Assembly: GCA_028867785.1 (NCBI GenBank)
Contig: JAGWFS010000001.1
Location: 186,001 to 250,000, forward strand
Reading direction: 5' to 3'
Source of the DNA: Nitrososphaerota archaeon
GTDB lineage: Archaea; Thermoproteota; Nitrososphaeria; Nitrososphaerales; Nitrosopumilaceae
DNA length: 64,000 nucleotides
In this document: one piece after another, positions 33,227 to 42,084 of the stretch
Layout: every line of letters begins with the position of its first letter
Position numbering within the stretch: the first letter of the stretch is position 1
Program-made: the position numbers and the translations under genes
The notes under the pieces: generated by a model
The model's input: only the letters and a program-made list of their open reading frames with translations
Databases searched by the model: none
Told to the model about the DNA's origin: nothing

Positions 33227-33724
33227 GTGCTGATTGATTTTTTAAAGCCCATACTTGAAAACCCTTTCTTTGTAAAGTACGGGCTGGTCGGTCTCTTTCT
33301 TAACTGTATATTTGCCTCGGTCATACCTTTTCCCATAGTGATAACGTCAACTGCGCTTCTCCTTGACGGAGAAAACCCCGCTATGGTGTTTCTAGTGATG
33401 GCAACAGGTTCCATTGGAGGAGGGATTCTGACATATTTCATAGGATACGACGGGAAAAAAATGTACAGATTGCTAAGAAAGACCCACAATGAGAACCAGT
33501 ACCAGAAAAGCTTTGAGAGCCTAAACAAACACGGTTGGGTCATAATATTTGGCCTGAGCCTTGTGCCAATACTGACAGAGATTGTCACAATCATAGCAGG
33601 AGTAAAGAGATACAACTTTAAGAAATTTGTAATTGCCATGGCAGTAGCAAGGACTGCCAGCGCGTTTGCATCGGTTTATTTTGGAAGCATGTTTGCGCAG
33701 TATTTCAATTACGTAAAACCCTGA
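33227..33724 (+). CDS. DedA/VTT-domain membrane protein
   Basis: A 165-residue membrane protein with four to five hydrophobic segments, of the SNARE-associated/VTT (YqaA-like) group. It shows ASVIPFPIVITSTALLLDG, GSIGGGILTYFIGYDG, and a LVPILTEIVTIIAGV segment typical of the re-entrant loop. VTT proteins are proposed lipid scramblases or transporters. GTG 33227 is 27 bp after TATA-like gattaaata (33195-33203), so a leaderless mRNA is likely. Confidence 0.8.
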   Translation: MLIDFLKPILENPFFVKYGLVGLFLNCIFASVIPFPIVITSTALLLDGENPAMVFLVMATGSIGGGILTYFIGYDGKKMYRLLRKTHNENQYQKSFESLNKHGWVIIFGLSLVPILTEIVTIIAGVKRYNFKKFVIAMAVARTASAFASVYFGSMFAQYFNYVKP

Positions 33725-33788
33725 GATGCAAAATAAGATCAACCTATGACTGGTAGGATTTTATTCAGCGAGGACAGGAGATAAGCCA

Positions 33789-34889
33789 ATGGGAATTCCA
33801 GAAAAAATCCAGGCCATAAAAGACGAGATGGCAAAGACCCAGATCAACAAGGCCACCGAACACCACATAGGCCTACTCAAGGCAAAGCTTGCCAAGCTCA
33901 AAAGAGAGCAGGAAGAGGTAAAATCAAGAGGTACTGGAAGTTCTGTCGGATTTGATGTAAAAAGAACAGGGGATGCGACTGTCGTATTTATCGGATTGCC
34001 AAGTGTAGGCAAATCCACATTGCTCAACAGGCTTACTGGCGCAAAATCTGCAGTCGGTGCATTCCAATTCACAACAACAACAGTGGTACCAGGAATGATG
34101 GAGTATCGCGGTGCCAAGATTCAGGTGCTTGACCTTCCCGGAATCATCAAGGGAGCTTCAACTGGAAAGGGGTTAGGAAAAAGGGTTCTTGCTGTTGCAA
34201 AGAGTGCAGATCTTGTGTTAATCATACTTGATGTATTCCAGCCATACCACGAGGAAGTTATCAGGACAGAGCTTGGAAACATTGGAATCAGACTGGACCA
34301 AAGACCTCCAAACATTGTAATAGAAAAAACAGGAGACGGAGGGCTGTCGGTAAGCCAGCAGGTTCCACTGACAAAAATGTCTGTAAATCTGCTCAAGGAT
34401 ATTTTGCGGGTCTACGGAATAAACAACGGCAGGGTCCTGATAAGAGAGGACATTGATTCGGAACAGCTTACCGATTATGTTTCTGGAAACAAGTTTTACG
34501 TCGAGTCGCTAACCATTATGAACAAGATAGATTTGGTAAACCAGGGATTCCTAAACGAGCTTCAGGAAAAGAGCAGGTCGAAAATCATACCGATATCAGC
34601 AGACTCGGACATTAACGTTACAGCACTAAAGGACGCGGTTTATGAAAAACTGGACTTTATCCGCATTTACATGAGACCAAAGGGAGGCGAGACAGACTAT
34701 AAGGAGCCCCTCATAATCAGGCGCAATTCCACGGTTCTTGATGTATGCAACAAGCTGCACCGAGACCTGAAAAAAGACTTTAGGTATTCTCTTGTCTGGG
34801 GTAAGAGCGTCAAGTTTGGAGGACAAAGAGTAGGCATCAGCCACACACTTGAAGACGAGGACGTGCTTACAATAGTGAAAAACAAATAG
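33789..34889 (+). CDS. DRG-family GTPase
   Basis: A developmentally-regulated GTPase (Rbg/DRG) homolog, 366 residues. Helical N terminus (KAKLAKLKREQEEVKSRG), G1 GLPSVGKSTLLNRLTG, G3 VLDLPGIIKGASTGKG, G4 IMNKIDLV, and a C-terminal TGS domain ending HTLEDEDVLTIVKNK. These bind ribosomes and aid elongation. Its stop is 35 bp before a mini-gene for a zinc-ribbon protein. Confidence 0.94.
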   Translation: MGIPEKIQAIKDEMAKTQINKATEHHIGLLKAKLAKLKREQEEVKSRGTGSSVGFDVKRTGDATVVFIGLPSVGKSTLLNRLTGAKSAVGAFQFTTTTVVPGMMEYRGAKIQVLDLPGIIKGASTGKGLGKRVLAVAKSADLVLIILDVFQPYHEEVIRTELGNIGIRLDQRPPNIVIEKTGDGGLSVSQQVPLTKMSVNLLKDILRVYGINNGRVLIREDIDSEQLTDYVSGNKFYVESLTIMNKIDLVNQGFLNELQEKSRSKIIPISADSDINVTALKDAVYEKLDFIRIYMRPKGGETDYKEPLIIRRNSTVLDVCNKLHRDLKKDFRYSLVWGKSVKFGGQRVGISHTLEDEDVLTIVKNK

Positions 34890-34924
34890 CAACTGCTATT
34901 TTTGCGTACGTCTTTTTACAGATA

Positions 34925-35101
34925 GTGGAAAAAGAAACAGAGGACAGATGGTGTAAGAAATGTTGTTCAAGAACACAACAGGAGATAATTTTCATGCCAG
35001 AGATGTCAACTTACAAACGAAGACGCCAGTACAAATGCACCAAGTGTGGACAGATCTCATGGTTGCAAGGAAGAAGACCGTCAGCTGAATCAGTTTACTG
35101 A
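34925..35101 (+). CDS. Zinc-ribbon mini-protein
   Basis: A 58-residue basic protein with two CxxC knuckles: RWCKKCCSRT near residue 10 and YKCTKCGQIS near residue 38, a treble-clef or ribbon spacing of 24 residues. The basic TYKRRRQYK middle suggests nucleic-acid or ribosome contact. GTG 34925 is 27 bp after a TATA-like ctatttttg, supporting an independent leaderless transcript. Function unknown; it could be an RNA polymerase or ribosome-associated factor. Confidence 0.7.
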   Translation: MEKETEDRWCKKCCSRTQQEIIFMPEMSTYKRRRQYKCTKCGQISWLQGRRPSAESVY

Positions 35102-35218
35102 CAAAATTGCGATCAATTTTTTAGAATTTTGTAAAAAATTTGTTGATACAATATCAGTAATTGGTGTAATTTTCTTAAGTGTAACGATAGAAAAACAAGT
35201 AAAATGTAAAGCGATGTA

Positions 35219-35353
35219 ATGGCAACCAAAAGACACGCTAAAAAAGCTGCTAAAAGATCAGCTCCGAAGAGAAAAGCTCCGAAGAAAAGATCAGCAGCCA
35301 GAAAAACAGCGGGTAAATCTAAAAAGAGATCTGCTGCAAAACGCAGAAGATAA
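35219..35353 (+). CDS. Lys/Arg/Ala-rich mini-protein (histone-tail-like)
   Basis: A 44-residue protein composed mostly of Lys, Arg, Ala and Ser with repeating AAKRSAP/KRSAA elements, ending SKKRSAAKRRR. It has no acidic residue and no hydrophobic core, so it is predicted disordered and strongly nucleic-acid-binding, like histone H1 tails. A TATA-like cttaagtg (35174-35181), a 15-nt leader and a strong hairpin after the stop argue that it is a real gene. A rRNA-binding role is an equal possibility. Confidence 0.75.
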   Translation: MATKRHAKKAAKRSAPKRKAPKKRSAARKTAGKSKKRSAAKRRR

Positions 35354-35358
35354 AATCA

Positions 35359-35390
35359 AAAATTATCGCTTGCAACCAGGCGATAATTTT
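35359..35390 (+). terminator. Hairpin terminator after the basic mini-gene
   Basis: Perfect 11-bp arms aaaattatcgc (35359-35369) and gcgataatttt (35380-35390), 10-nt loop, followed by aatatttt. It starts 5 bases after the stop codon. The further 168 bases to the collagen gene stop hold an imperfect inverted repeat (35408-35450, gcctggctgtt / aacagactcaggc) and otherwise nothing recognised. Confidence 0.7.
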
Positions 35391-35558
35391 AATATTTTAG
35401 ATTACAGAAAGCCTGGCTGTTGAATTCAACTTGTCAATAACAGACTCAGGCCAAAGAATTTCTTTAAATTTTCAATCAACAGCAAATGTTTTCACTTAAA
35501 ACATATTCTTCATGTACAACTCTTTTTTCCAAAAAACAAGATTGCAAAACACATGTCA

Positions 35559-36974
35559 TCAGTAAAGAAAGCTTAGCAATTTTATTTGCTGTTCTGTAGT
35601 TATCATGTTCTTTGATGCCATGATCTCAAGAAGCTGAGTTATCAATTGTTTTTGCTGTTCTGAAAATCCCGGCTGTCCTGATGGACCTGGTGGACCCGGC
35701 GGACCCCTTGGACCCTGTTCGCCCATTGGACCTTGCGGACCTTGAGGGCCCTTGTCTCCCTGTGGTCCCGGAGGACCTGTAACTCCCTTGTCACCCTGTG
35801 GACCCTGAACTCCTTGCGGGCCCTTGTCTCCGGACTGACCCTGCGGACCCAATGGGCCTTTTTCACCCTGTGGACCCTGAATACCCTGTGGGCCCGGAGG
35901 ACCTTGTTGGCCTGGAGGGCCCCTTGGACCCTGTTCTCCAGGAGGACCGGGCAGACCCCTTGGGCCTTTTTCTCCCTGCGGTCCCGGAATTCCAGTGAGC
36001 CCCTTTTCTCCAGGAGGACCTTGCGGGCCTTGAGGGCCCTTGTCTCCAAGTGGGCCTTGCGGACCTGTCAATCCCTTGTCACCTTGCGGACCTTGAGGAC
36101 CTACTGAGCCCTTGTCTCCAAGTGGACCTGTAGGACCTTTTGGGCCTTTTTCTCCCGGAGGTCCCAAAATTCCCTTGTCCCCTTGAGGGCCAGGCGGACC
36201 GGTGGTGCCTTTTTCACCTATAGGTCCAATCTCTCCCGTTATCCCTTTTTCTCCCTTGTCTCCCTTGTCACCTTTATCTCCCTTGTCACCTGTCTCCCCC
36301 TTTTCCCCACGCGGGCCCTTGTCACCTGACGGGCCCTTGTCACCGGTAATTCCCTTGTCACCGATTGGTCCCTTGTCTCCTCTGTCTCCCTTGTCGCCGG
36401 GAGGACCCTGCGGACCCTTGTCTCCAAGAAGGCCTTGCGGGCCTGGTACTCCTTTATCTCCCTGCTGTCCCGGAATTCCTTGCGGACCGACTGGTCCCTG
36501 TGGGCCGGGTAGACCTGGCAGACCCTGCACCCCCGTAGGTCCCTGCTGACCGCGTGGTCCTGGAGTACCAGGCTGCGGGTAATAATATTCAGATGGTTGT
36601 TTTGGGCTGCTCCTTGCAGGTTCTTCTTTTGGATAGCTTGGCGGTGGATACGCCTCACCTGCAATTTGTGGCACGCTGACTTGGAATACAGCATTAATTG
36701 ATGAGAATTGATCCAAAACTACAATCCAAACTGAGCCCCTTGCAAATACAGAATCAGGAATAGGATTTCTTGCAGAGCCAAGTGTCTGCATAAACTTGCT
36801 GTCTTTTACCCTTAGGTGAAAGTTGTCTTTCCAGAGAGTAGGAAAGTTTCTGCGCTTTACGTCGTCTTGAGATGGCTGATAGTCACAGATTGAGATCTGT
36901 ACCTCAAAAACGCCCGATGACATCTTAAACGGCGACTCACCAGATATTTCAATAGTCTTATCTCCGGCTGACAT
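35559..36974 (-). CDS. Collagen-like protein with 100 Gly-X-Y triplets
   Basis: A 471-residue protein in three parts. Residues 1-135 form a beta-rich globular domain with a Pro-rich end ([13 protein letters not shown]). Residues 136-435 are exactly 100 uninterrupted Gly-X-Y triplets (by hand count), including 18 GDK and 7 GEK; K-G-D/E steps are known to stabilise triple helices without hydroxyproline. Residues 437-471 ([20 protein letters not shown]) form an amphipathic helix that could help trimerise. No signal peptide is visible. TATA-like ctgataaatac (37006-37013) precedes the ATG. The DNA is repetitive and prone to copy-number change. Confidence 0.88.
   Translation of the reverse strand: MSAGDKTIEISGESPFKMSSGVFEVQISICDYQPSQDDVKRRNFPTLWKDNFHLRVKDSKFMQTLGSARNPIPDSVFARGSVWIVVLDQFSSINAVFQVSVPQIAGEAYPPPSYPKEEPARSSPKQPSEYYYPQPGTPGPRGQQGPTGVQGLPGLPGPQGPVGPQGIPGQQGDKGVPGPQGLLGDKGPQGPPGDKGDRGDKGPIGDKGITGDKGPSGDKGPRGEKGETGDKGDKGDKGDKGEKGITGEIGPIGEKGTTGPPGPQGDKGILGPPGEKGPKGPTGPLGDKGSVGPQGPQGDKGLTGPQGPLGDKGPQGPQGPPGEKGLTGIPGPQGEKGPRGLPGPPGEQGPRGPPGQQGPPGPQGIQGPQGEKGPLGPQGQSGDKGPQGVQGPQGDKGVTGPPGPQGDKGPQGPQGPMGEQGPRGPPGPPGPSGQPGFSEQQKQLITQLLEIMASKNMITTEQQIKLLSFLY
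35670..36569 (-). repeat. Tandem 9-bp-unit region coding Gly-X-Y triplets
   Basis: 900 bp of codon-level repetition with recurring cccttgtc(t/a)cc and gg(t/a)cc blocks (plus strand), encoding 100 Gly-X-Y triplets. Near-identical blocks such as those around 36240-36300 (four GDK in a row) are likely slippage sites. Confidence 0.85.
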
Positions 36975-37101
36975 ATTCTAGGTGTAATACCTCAGTATTT
37001 TTGTATTTATCAGGCGTTATAAAGCCCTCTTGCCAACAAAATTTGCTTTTTAGACCACCCGGAATGGTATTTATCTATGGAAAATCCATGTTTTACCAAC
37101 C

Positions 37102-38241
37102 GTGAAAAAATTATTCAAGGACAGATTAGATTTGCCTAAAAACAAGGATGAGAAACCGACTACAATAGACGTACCAAAGGAATCAAAGCTAGCTGACCCC
37201 AATTATGCCAGAGACAAGATGTACAAGAAGGGAATAACCCTGATGGCAGATGAGAAGATGGAGGATGCTGCAAGGGCGTTTGAGGGAGCCATACAGATAG
37301 ACCCCGGCCACGTCGAATCGCTTTTGAAATTAGGGTATGCAAGATTTCACATGGGAGACTTGGCAGGTGCCATGGAATCCTACAACAAGGTACACGAGAT
37401 AGACGTCACAGATTCAGAGGCCTGGAACCTAAAGGGCCTGATATATTACAGACAGAAAAATTACGAGAAGGCTCTAGAGTGTGTTGAAAAAGCAATTGAG
37501 ACCAATCCAACTGACGGCATGTCGTGGTACAACAAGTCATGCTATCATTCTCTTCTAAACCAGATTCCAGAATCGATTGAGGCCCTAAAGCGCTCAATCG
37601 AGATTGATGTCAAAAATGCAAAAAAGGCGGTAAGGGATAAAGACTTTGAAAACGTCAGGGCAGACGAAGGCTATAGAAGAATTGTCGAGGTGGTAGTACT
37701 TGAATCGATAAGACAAGGATACCACAAGGTAGGACAGATAGTTTGGACCACGATGCTTGGAAAATTAGAAGTCGAGGATGCTGCAAGAAAGTTGCTTGAA
37801 AAAGGCCTCTTGGTCAAAGTAGAAAAAAACATTGGCTTAACCAAAGTTGATGAATATGAGATTGCCCCAGAGCTTGCAGCAAAGATTGGCGTTGAAAAAA
37901 AGGGACTGTTTGGAACAACGAAAAAAATAAACCCATTGCTTGTCCAACACCTAAAAGAAATTATCGAGTCAATACATGCAGTCAAGAATGCAATAGAGAA
38001 AGGAGATGTTGATGAGGTTCTTGCAAAAATGGACGCCTTCGTTGATCCAAGCAAAATGGGAGCGCAGATGATCGAGCACTTTTTTGAGGAGCACAGGGAT
38101 ATCAGATTTTTCAGGATAAGGCTTGCAGACAAGGGATACGAATACCTGCAGACAAACAAGCACAAGATGCTAGAACTCTTTGATCACATAGAAAGCCAGG
38201 CCACGAAGAGACTAAGAAACGAGGCTGCCGGAAGCACGTAA
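37102..38241 (+). CDS. TPR-repeat protein
   Basis: A 379-residue cytosolic protein. Residues about 30-170 hold four tetratricopeptide repeats, such as ARAFEGAIQIDPGHVESLLK, AMESYNKVHEIDVTDSEAWN and ALECVEKAIETNPTDGMSWY. The C-terminal half (about 190-375) contains a winged-helix-like segment (QIVWTTMLGKLEVEDAARKLLEKGLL) and long helices. GTG 37102 follows a TATA-like gtatttatc (about 37067-37076). A scaffold role is likely; partners unknown. Confidence 0.85.
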   Translation: MKKLFKDRLDLPKNKDEKPTTIDVPKESKLADPNYARDKMYKKGITLMADEKMEDAARAFEGAIQIDPGHVESLLKLGYARFHMGDLAGAMESYNKVHEIDVTDSEAWNLKGLIYYRQKNYEKALECVEKAIETNPTDGMSWYNKSCYHSLLNQIPESIEALKRSIEIDVKNAKKAVRDKDFENVRADEGYRRIVEVVVLESIRQGYHKVGQIVWTTMLGKLEVEDAARKLLEKGLLVKVEKNIGLTKVDEYEIAPELAAKIGVEKKGLFGTTKKINPLLVQHLKEIIESIHAVKNAIEKGDVDEVLAKMDAFVDPSKMGAQMIEHFFEEHRDIRFFRIRLADKGYEYLQTNKHKMLELFDHIESQATKRLRNEAAGST

Positions 38242-38246
38242 AGACT

Positions 38247-39047
38247 CTATTCTGCTGAAAGGTCCCAATAGTTTGCATCATTTTGCTTTTCTATCGGTTT
38301 TTCAAGTGACTTCCATTCCTTAAACGAGTGAACATAGAGCCTGACATTTGGGATGCCTATTGACTTTAGTGCGTAATATCCAAGCCCCGAGAGCGTTCCA
38401 ACGCTGCCACAGTATGTAATCACCTCAGAGTCAGGCGAGAGGTTCCTGTTCTGCATGAACCTTTTCAGCTCGTCTTTTGGTCGCAGTATGTTTTGGGGGG
38501 ATGCAAGCATTCGGTACGGAATGTTTATGGCCCCAGGTATGTGGTTTTCAAGAAAGTTGAGCCTCTCCCTGTTGTCCATCAGTATTGCGCCTTTTTCCTT
38601 TGCAGGCATTAGATAGTCCGCTGTTGCAAGAATTTGCGGCTGGAGCTTCAGCGAATGTGTTTTCTTGCTTATGCTTGGAGACTCGACTGTTGTCTCAAGC
38701 CCAAGTTTTTTCCACGAACCATATGTAATGTCAAGCAATGATACCTCGTCATGTCCAATATACTGTAACGTCCATGCTACACGTGATGCCAGTGCGCCAA
38801 ATGTGTCATCGTATACCACAACGGGCGTCTCGTCGTCTATTCCAAAAGATTGGGTATACTGGAGAACTTTGTCAGGACTGTCGTCAGCAAGAAGGCTAGA
38901 CAACGGAAAATTGACTGCGCCAAGTATGTGGCCCTGCTTGTAGTCCTCCTCCTTTCTTATGTCAAGAACCTTGACGCTCTTGTCCCTAATCTCCGATCGC
39001 AGAACATCCGCATTAACCGTAATTCTTGTGGTCTTTTCTTTGCTCAA
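38247..39047 (-). CDS. Rhodanese-type sulfurtransferase
   Basis: Transfers sulfur from thiosulfate or mercaptopyruvate to thiol acceptors. About 266 residues form two rhodanese domains: the first (DIRKEEDYKQGHILGAVNFP, VVVYDDTFGALASRVAW) has Asp where the catalytic Cys would be; the second holds the active loop TYCGSVGTLSGLGYYAL with Cys near residue 213. I prefer TTG 39047, which overlaps the reductase stop as TTGA; GTG 39056 is possible. The overlap implies a sulfur-metabolism pair with the upstream reductase. Confidence 0.9.
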   Translation of the reverse strand: MSKEKTTRITVNADVLRSEIRDKSVKVLDIRKEEDYKQGHILGAVNFPLSSLLADDSPDKVLQYTQSFGIDDETPVVVYDDTFGALASRVAWTLQYIGHDEVSLLDITYGSWKKLGLETTVESPSISKKTHSLKLQPQILATADYLMPAKEKGAILMDNRERLNFLENHIPGAINIPYRMLASPQNILRPKDELKRFMQNRNLSPDSEVITYCGSVGTLSGLGYYALKSIGIPNVRLYVHSFKEWKSLEKPIEKQNDANYWDLSAE

Positions 39048-40846
39048 GCAGCACACTCGCCCCTTCCGGTTCGGGCATGATAGCTTCCGTCGTTTCCATA
39101 GTCAACGTAAAAGTCAGAGTCCTGCTCCATGGTAGGGGGCGCCACTATGGGCTTGAGTAACTCCCTGATATCATTAACTGACTTTATCTTGTTTCCGTTT
39201 CCTGCCACGATGTTGTGTAGCCACTTGTCAAGAGTATCGCCAGGTCTTTTGTCAGACTTGAAAACCTCGATTACTTTTAAAATTGCAGGAATGATTCTCT
39301 TTGCAGGAACCTTGGTTGTTGTCAGCCCAAGCACTGATTGTCCGTCTGCCCGTCCTGCAAGCAACAGGGTATACAACGGATACATGTCTTTTCCAAGCCT
39401 TCCGCCTCCGCCATAGAATCCGATTGTGGCGATTTCGTGCTGGCCACAAGAGTTTGGACATCCGCTTATCTTTATTGTAGAATTCCTCAAATCATCGTCT
39501 TCGTCAAGTTTTAACTCTAGAAACTTTCTCTGCACTTCCTTTGCCAGTCGGTGCGAGTTTGTCAGCGCCAAGTTGCATGAGGTGGTTCCGGAACATCCAA
39601 CAACAGACGCCATTGTCAGCGCTCCGGGATTTGCAAGTCCGACTTCGAGCAATGCAGAATAAAGTCTTGGAAGATCCTCGTCTTTTACCCATCTGAATAC
39701 CATATCCTGAGCAAACCCGTTTCTGATTCGTCCCTCTGCGGAAAATTCTCTGGCCATCTCTGCAACTGCCCTTAACTGACTTGCAGTGATGTCTCCGGAT
39801 TCAAGCGTGACAAATGCGGTACTGTAACCATGCTGTTTTTGTTTCATGGTGTTTGATTTCATCCACCTTGACAGTCCTTGCGGTGGAGACGGCATCTCGG
39901 AGCTTATAGAGACTTTGCGCAGCACTTCAGGGGTCTTGTCAAGATCAAGCTTTACAACTACAGACTGGACGAGTTTTACCATGGCCCTCTCTTTCAGTAC
40001 GATTCCCTGGAATTTCTCCCATCCAAGTTCATTTACAAGATAGCGCATCCTGTTTCTTGCCATGTTCTCTCGGTTGCCCATCCTGTCATAGATTCTTATA
40101 ACTGCAATGATTGTATACAACACGTCTGCCTCCTGAGTGAACGGCTCAAGCTGGTGTCCCACAAACGACTGGGCTCCAAGGCCTCCTCCAAGGAAGATCT
40201 TGAATCCGTTTTCCAGTTTTCCGTTGACTTCCATTTGTTGCGGTATCAGTCCGATATCCACTATTCTTGCCATTCCGTGTTTTTCACAGCACGTATAGTT
40301 TATCTTGAATTTTCTTGGAAGCGACTGGTTCATTGCGTTTCTAAGAAGGAACTTTGCAGTAGACAAGGCATATGGCGTAGGATCGAATATTTCCTCCGGG
40401 CAGACGCCTGCAAGCGGGCTGCACATTACGTTTCTTACAGAGTTGCCACATGCCTCCCGTGATGTCAGCCCTGTCTCTGCAAGGCCCCGCATGACTTCTG
40501 ATACGTCCTCCAGTGCGACCCAGTGAAGCTGAAAGTTTTGCCTTGTTGAAACATGTGCGTTTCCAATCGAGAATGATTCGCTAAGCTCGGCAATTTTTTC
40601 CAACTGTTCCGGATAAACCTCGCCTGCTGGAATCTTGACACGTATCATACTATAATCATCAGTCATCCTGCTACCATACGCTCCGTGCTGGAGCCTGAAT
40701 CTACGCAGGTCATCCCGGGTAATTTTTCCCTGCCTGAATTGTTTTACCATCTCTGCAAATTTTTCAGCCTCCTCTATGCGTCCCCACTGTATCTTGGGTT
40801 TTGGGAGGTTGTCTGGCTTTGATTGGGAAAGGCCGGTCTTGCTCAA
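39044..40846 (-). CDS. nirA: Siroheme nitrite/sulfite reductase
   Basis: A 600-residue ferredoxin-type assimilatory reductase carrying siroheme and [4Fe-4S]. Two ferredoxin-like halves are visible: HVSTRQNFQLHWVALEDVSE and the cluster ligands C-x5-C in VGCSGTTSCNLALT and C-x3-C in SGCPNSCGQHEIAT. It makes sulfide from sulfite or ammonia from nitrite; the overlapping rhodanese and the TusA-cysK pair at 45 kb favour sulfite. Start TTG 40846, about 27-31 bp after TATA-like tttatatgc (40873-40881, minus strand). Confidence 0.9.
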   Translation of the reverse strand: MSKTGLSQSKPDNLPKPKIQWGRIEEAEKFAEMVKQFRQGKITRDDLRRFRLQHGAYGSRMTDDYSMIRVKIPAGEVYPEQLEKIAELSESFSIGNAHVSTRQNFQLHWVALEDVSEVMRGLAETGLTSREACGNSVRNVMCSPLAGVCPEEIFDPTPYALSTAKFLLRNAMNQSLPRKFKINYTCCEKHGMARIVDIGLIPQQMEVNGKLENGFKIFLGGGLGAQSFVGHQLEPFTQEADVLYTIIAVIRIYDRMGNRENMARNRMRYLVNELGWEKFQGIVLKERAMVKLVQSVVVKLDLDKTPEVLRKVSISSEMPSPPQGLSRWMKSNTMKQKQHGYSTAFVTLESGDITASQLRAVAEMAREFSAEGRIRNGFAQDMVFRWVKDEDLPRLYSALLEVGLANPGALTMASVVGCSGTTSCNLALTNSHRLAKEVQRKFLELKLDEDDDLRNSTIKISGCPNSCGQHEIATIGFYGGGGRLGKDMYPLYTLLLAGRADGQSVLGLTTTKVPAKRIIPAILKVIEVFKSDKRPGDTLDKWLHNIVAGNGNKIKSVNDIRELLKPIVAPPTMEQDSDFYVDYGNDGSYHARTGRGECAA

Positions 40847-40872
40847 TTATGGATAGATACTTGGCGGAGTGC

Positions 40873-40881
40873 ATATAAATT
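40873..40881 (-). promoter_or_regulatory. TATA-like element for the siroheme reductase
   Basis: Reads tttatatgc on the minus strand, about 30 bp before TTG 40846, giving a leader of about five bases. The 182-bp gap to the inositol-phosphate synthase gene contains a second TATA-like gttaaat (40999-41005) 27 bp before GTG 41029. Confidence 0.5.
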
Positions 40882-41028
40882 TTAAAATAGACGCCAGATA
40901 TGCAATGCATCAAAGATCTTGCGGCAAGATTTTCCTCATCTTCCACACAGAAAGGACGGCATTTTCTCTGGAAAAAACTGCGTGAGAACCAGAAAAGAGT
41001 TAAATGAAGACCGGCAAGAAAAAATTGC

Positions 41029-42048
41029 GTGCCAGACAAGATCAAGATTGCAATAGCAGGGATGGGCAATGTAACTTCAACACTGGTAAAGGGATTAGAG
41101 TTTTACAAAAATTCAGTCGAGGGCCTATGGCATCCAAAGATTGGTGGGTTTGTCCTCAGCGATATTACAATTGTAGCAGTCTTTGACATTGATTCTTCCA
41201 AGGTTGGCAAAAAAATCGGCAGTCTTGTTTCAGATAACAAGATATCTTTTTCAGACATTTCAATACAGCCCGGCATAATGTTAGATGCAGTACCATCACA
41301 CATAAGCAAGAACGGCCAGTCAAAGACTGTAAGCTATGAGGAATTTGTAAAATCACTTGCCGTATCCAAGCCCGATTTTTTTGTAAATGTGATTTCTTCA
41401 GGACTTGACAAGACATCAGAAAAATATGCAGAGGTCGCACTTGATGCAGGGTGTTCTTTTTTCAATGCGACATCAGCCAAGACAGCAACTGACAAGACAA
41501 GAAGGGCGTTTGAGTCAAAAGGATTGATGATACTTGGAGACGACCTTATGAGTCAGTTTGGTGGTACCGCATTTCACCGTGGAATGATCGATTTTATGAC
41601 AAACAGGGGCATCAAAGTAAAAAAAGCATACCAGCTTGATGTCGGAGGAAACCAGGACACTATGAATACAATGGCAGAAGAGATCAGGGAGAGAAAGCGC
41701 AACATCAAGACAGAATCCATTGCAATTGAATCTCCGCAGCCCTTCATGTCTACTGCAGGAACCACGGAATATGCAGAACAGCTTGGCGATTCCAGAGTGA
41801 GCTATTACTGGATGGAGGCAAAAGGGTTTCTTGGTTCCACAATAGAGATGGACCTTGCCCTCAAGACAAGCGACAGTACAAACGGTTGCAACGTAATAGT
41901 TGATGCGCTGCGAGCTGCCAAATCAGCGCTTGCCAAAAAGGATCTTCCCAAGGCAGACATCATCTCATCATATGCATTCAAAAATCCGACAAAAAAGATG
42001 CACATAAGTGAGTGCATCAGGTCGTTCGAAGACGCTTTTGCAAACTGA
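41029..42048 (+). CDS. Inositol-3-phosphate synthase family protein
   Basis: Converts glucose-6-phosphate to inositol phosphate, used for archaeal phospholipid head groups or compatible solutes. The 339-residue protein opens with the NAD loop IAIAGMGNVTSTLVKGLEFY and contains PDFFVNVISSGLDKTSEKYA, GDDLMSQFGGTAFHRGMIDF, LDVGGNQDTMNT and STIEMDLALKTSDSTNGCNV. It starts at GTG 41029, probably leaderless. Confidence 0.9.
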   Translation: MPDKIKIAIAGMGNVTSTLVKGLEFYKNSVEGLWHPKIGGFVLSDITIVAVFDIDSSKVGKKIGSLVSDNKISFSDISIQPGIMLDAVPSHISKNGQSKTVSYEEFVKSLAVSKPDFFVNVISSGLDKTSEKYAEVALDAGCSFFNATSAKTATDKTRRAFESKGLMILGDDLMSQFGGTAFHRGMIDFMTNRGIKVKKAYQLDVGGNQDTMNTMAEEIRERKRNIKTESIAIESPQPFMSTAGTTEYAEQLGDSRVSYYWMEAKGFLGSTIEMDLALKTSDSTNGCNVIVDALRAAKSALAKKDLPKADIISSYAFKNPTKKMHISECIRSFEDAFAN

Positions 42049-42084
42049 GCAAACTATTAATGTACTCTTGCAAGGATGTTTTTC

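Noticed and set aside
36202-36549. Plus-strand frame rich in SPLSP and GPxSP repeats
   Set aside because: It is the antisense reading of the Gly-X-Y codons of the collagen-like gene; repeats explain its openness.
39044-40846. Calling the siroheme enzyme a dissimilatory sulfite reductase
   Set aside because: It is a single 600-residue chain with fused halves and no DsrB or ferredoxin insert; assimilatory type fits.
40900-41007. 35-codon frame upstream of the inositol-phosphate synthase gene, with a TATA-like tataaat about 25 bp before its ATG
   Set aside because: Short, no recognisable motif, and the same AT-rich element serves the divergent siroheme reductase; conservation would be needed.
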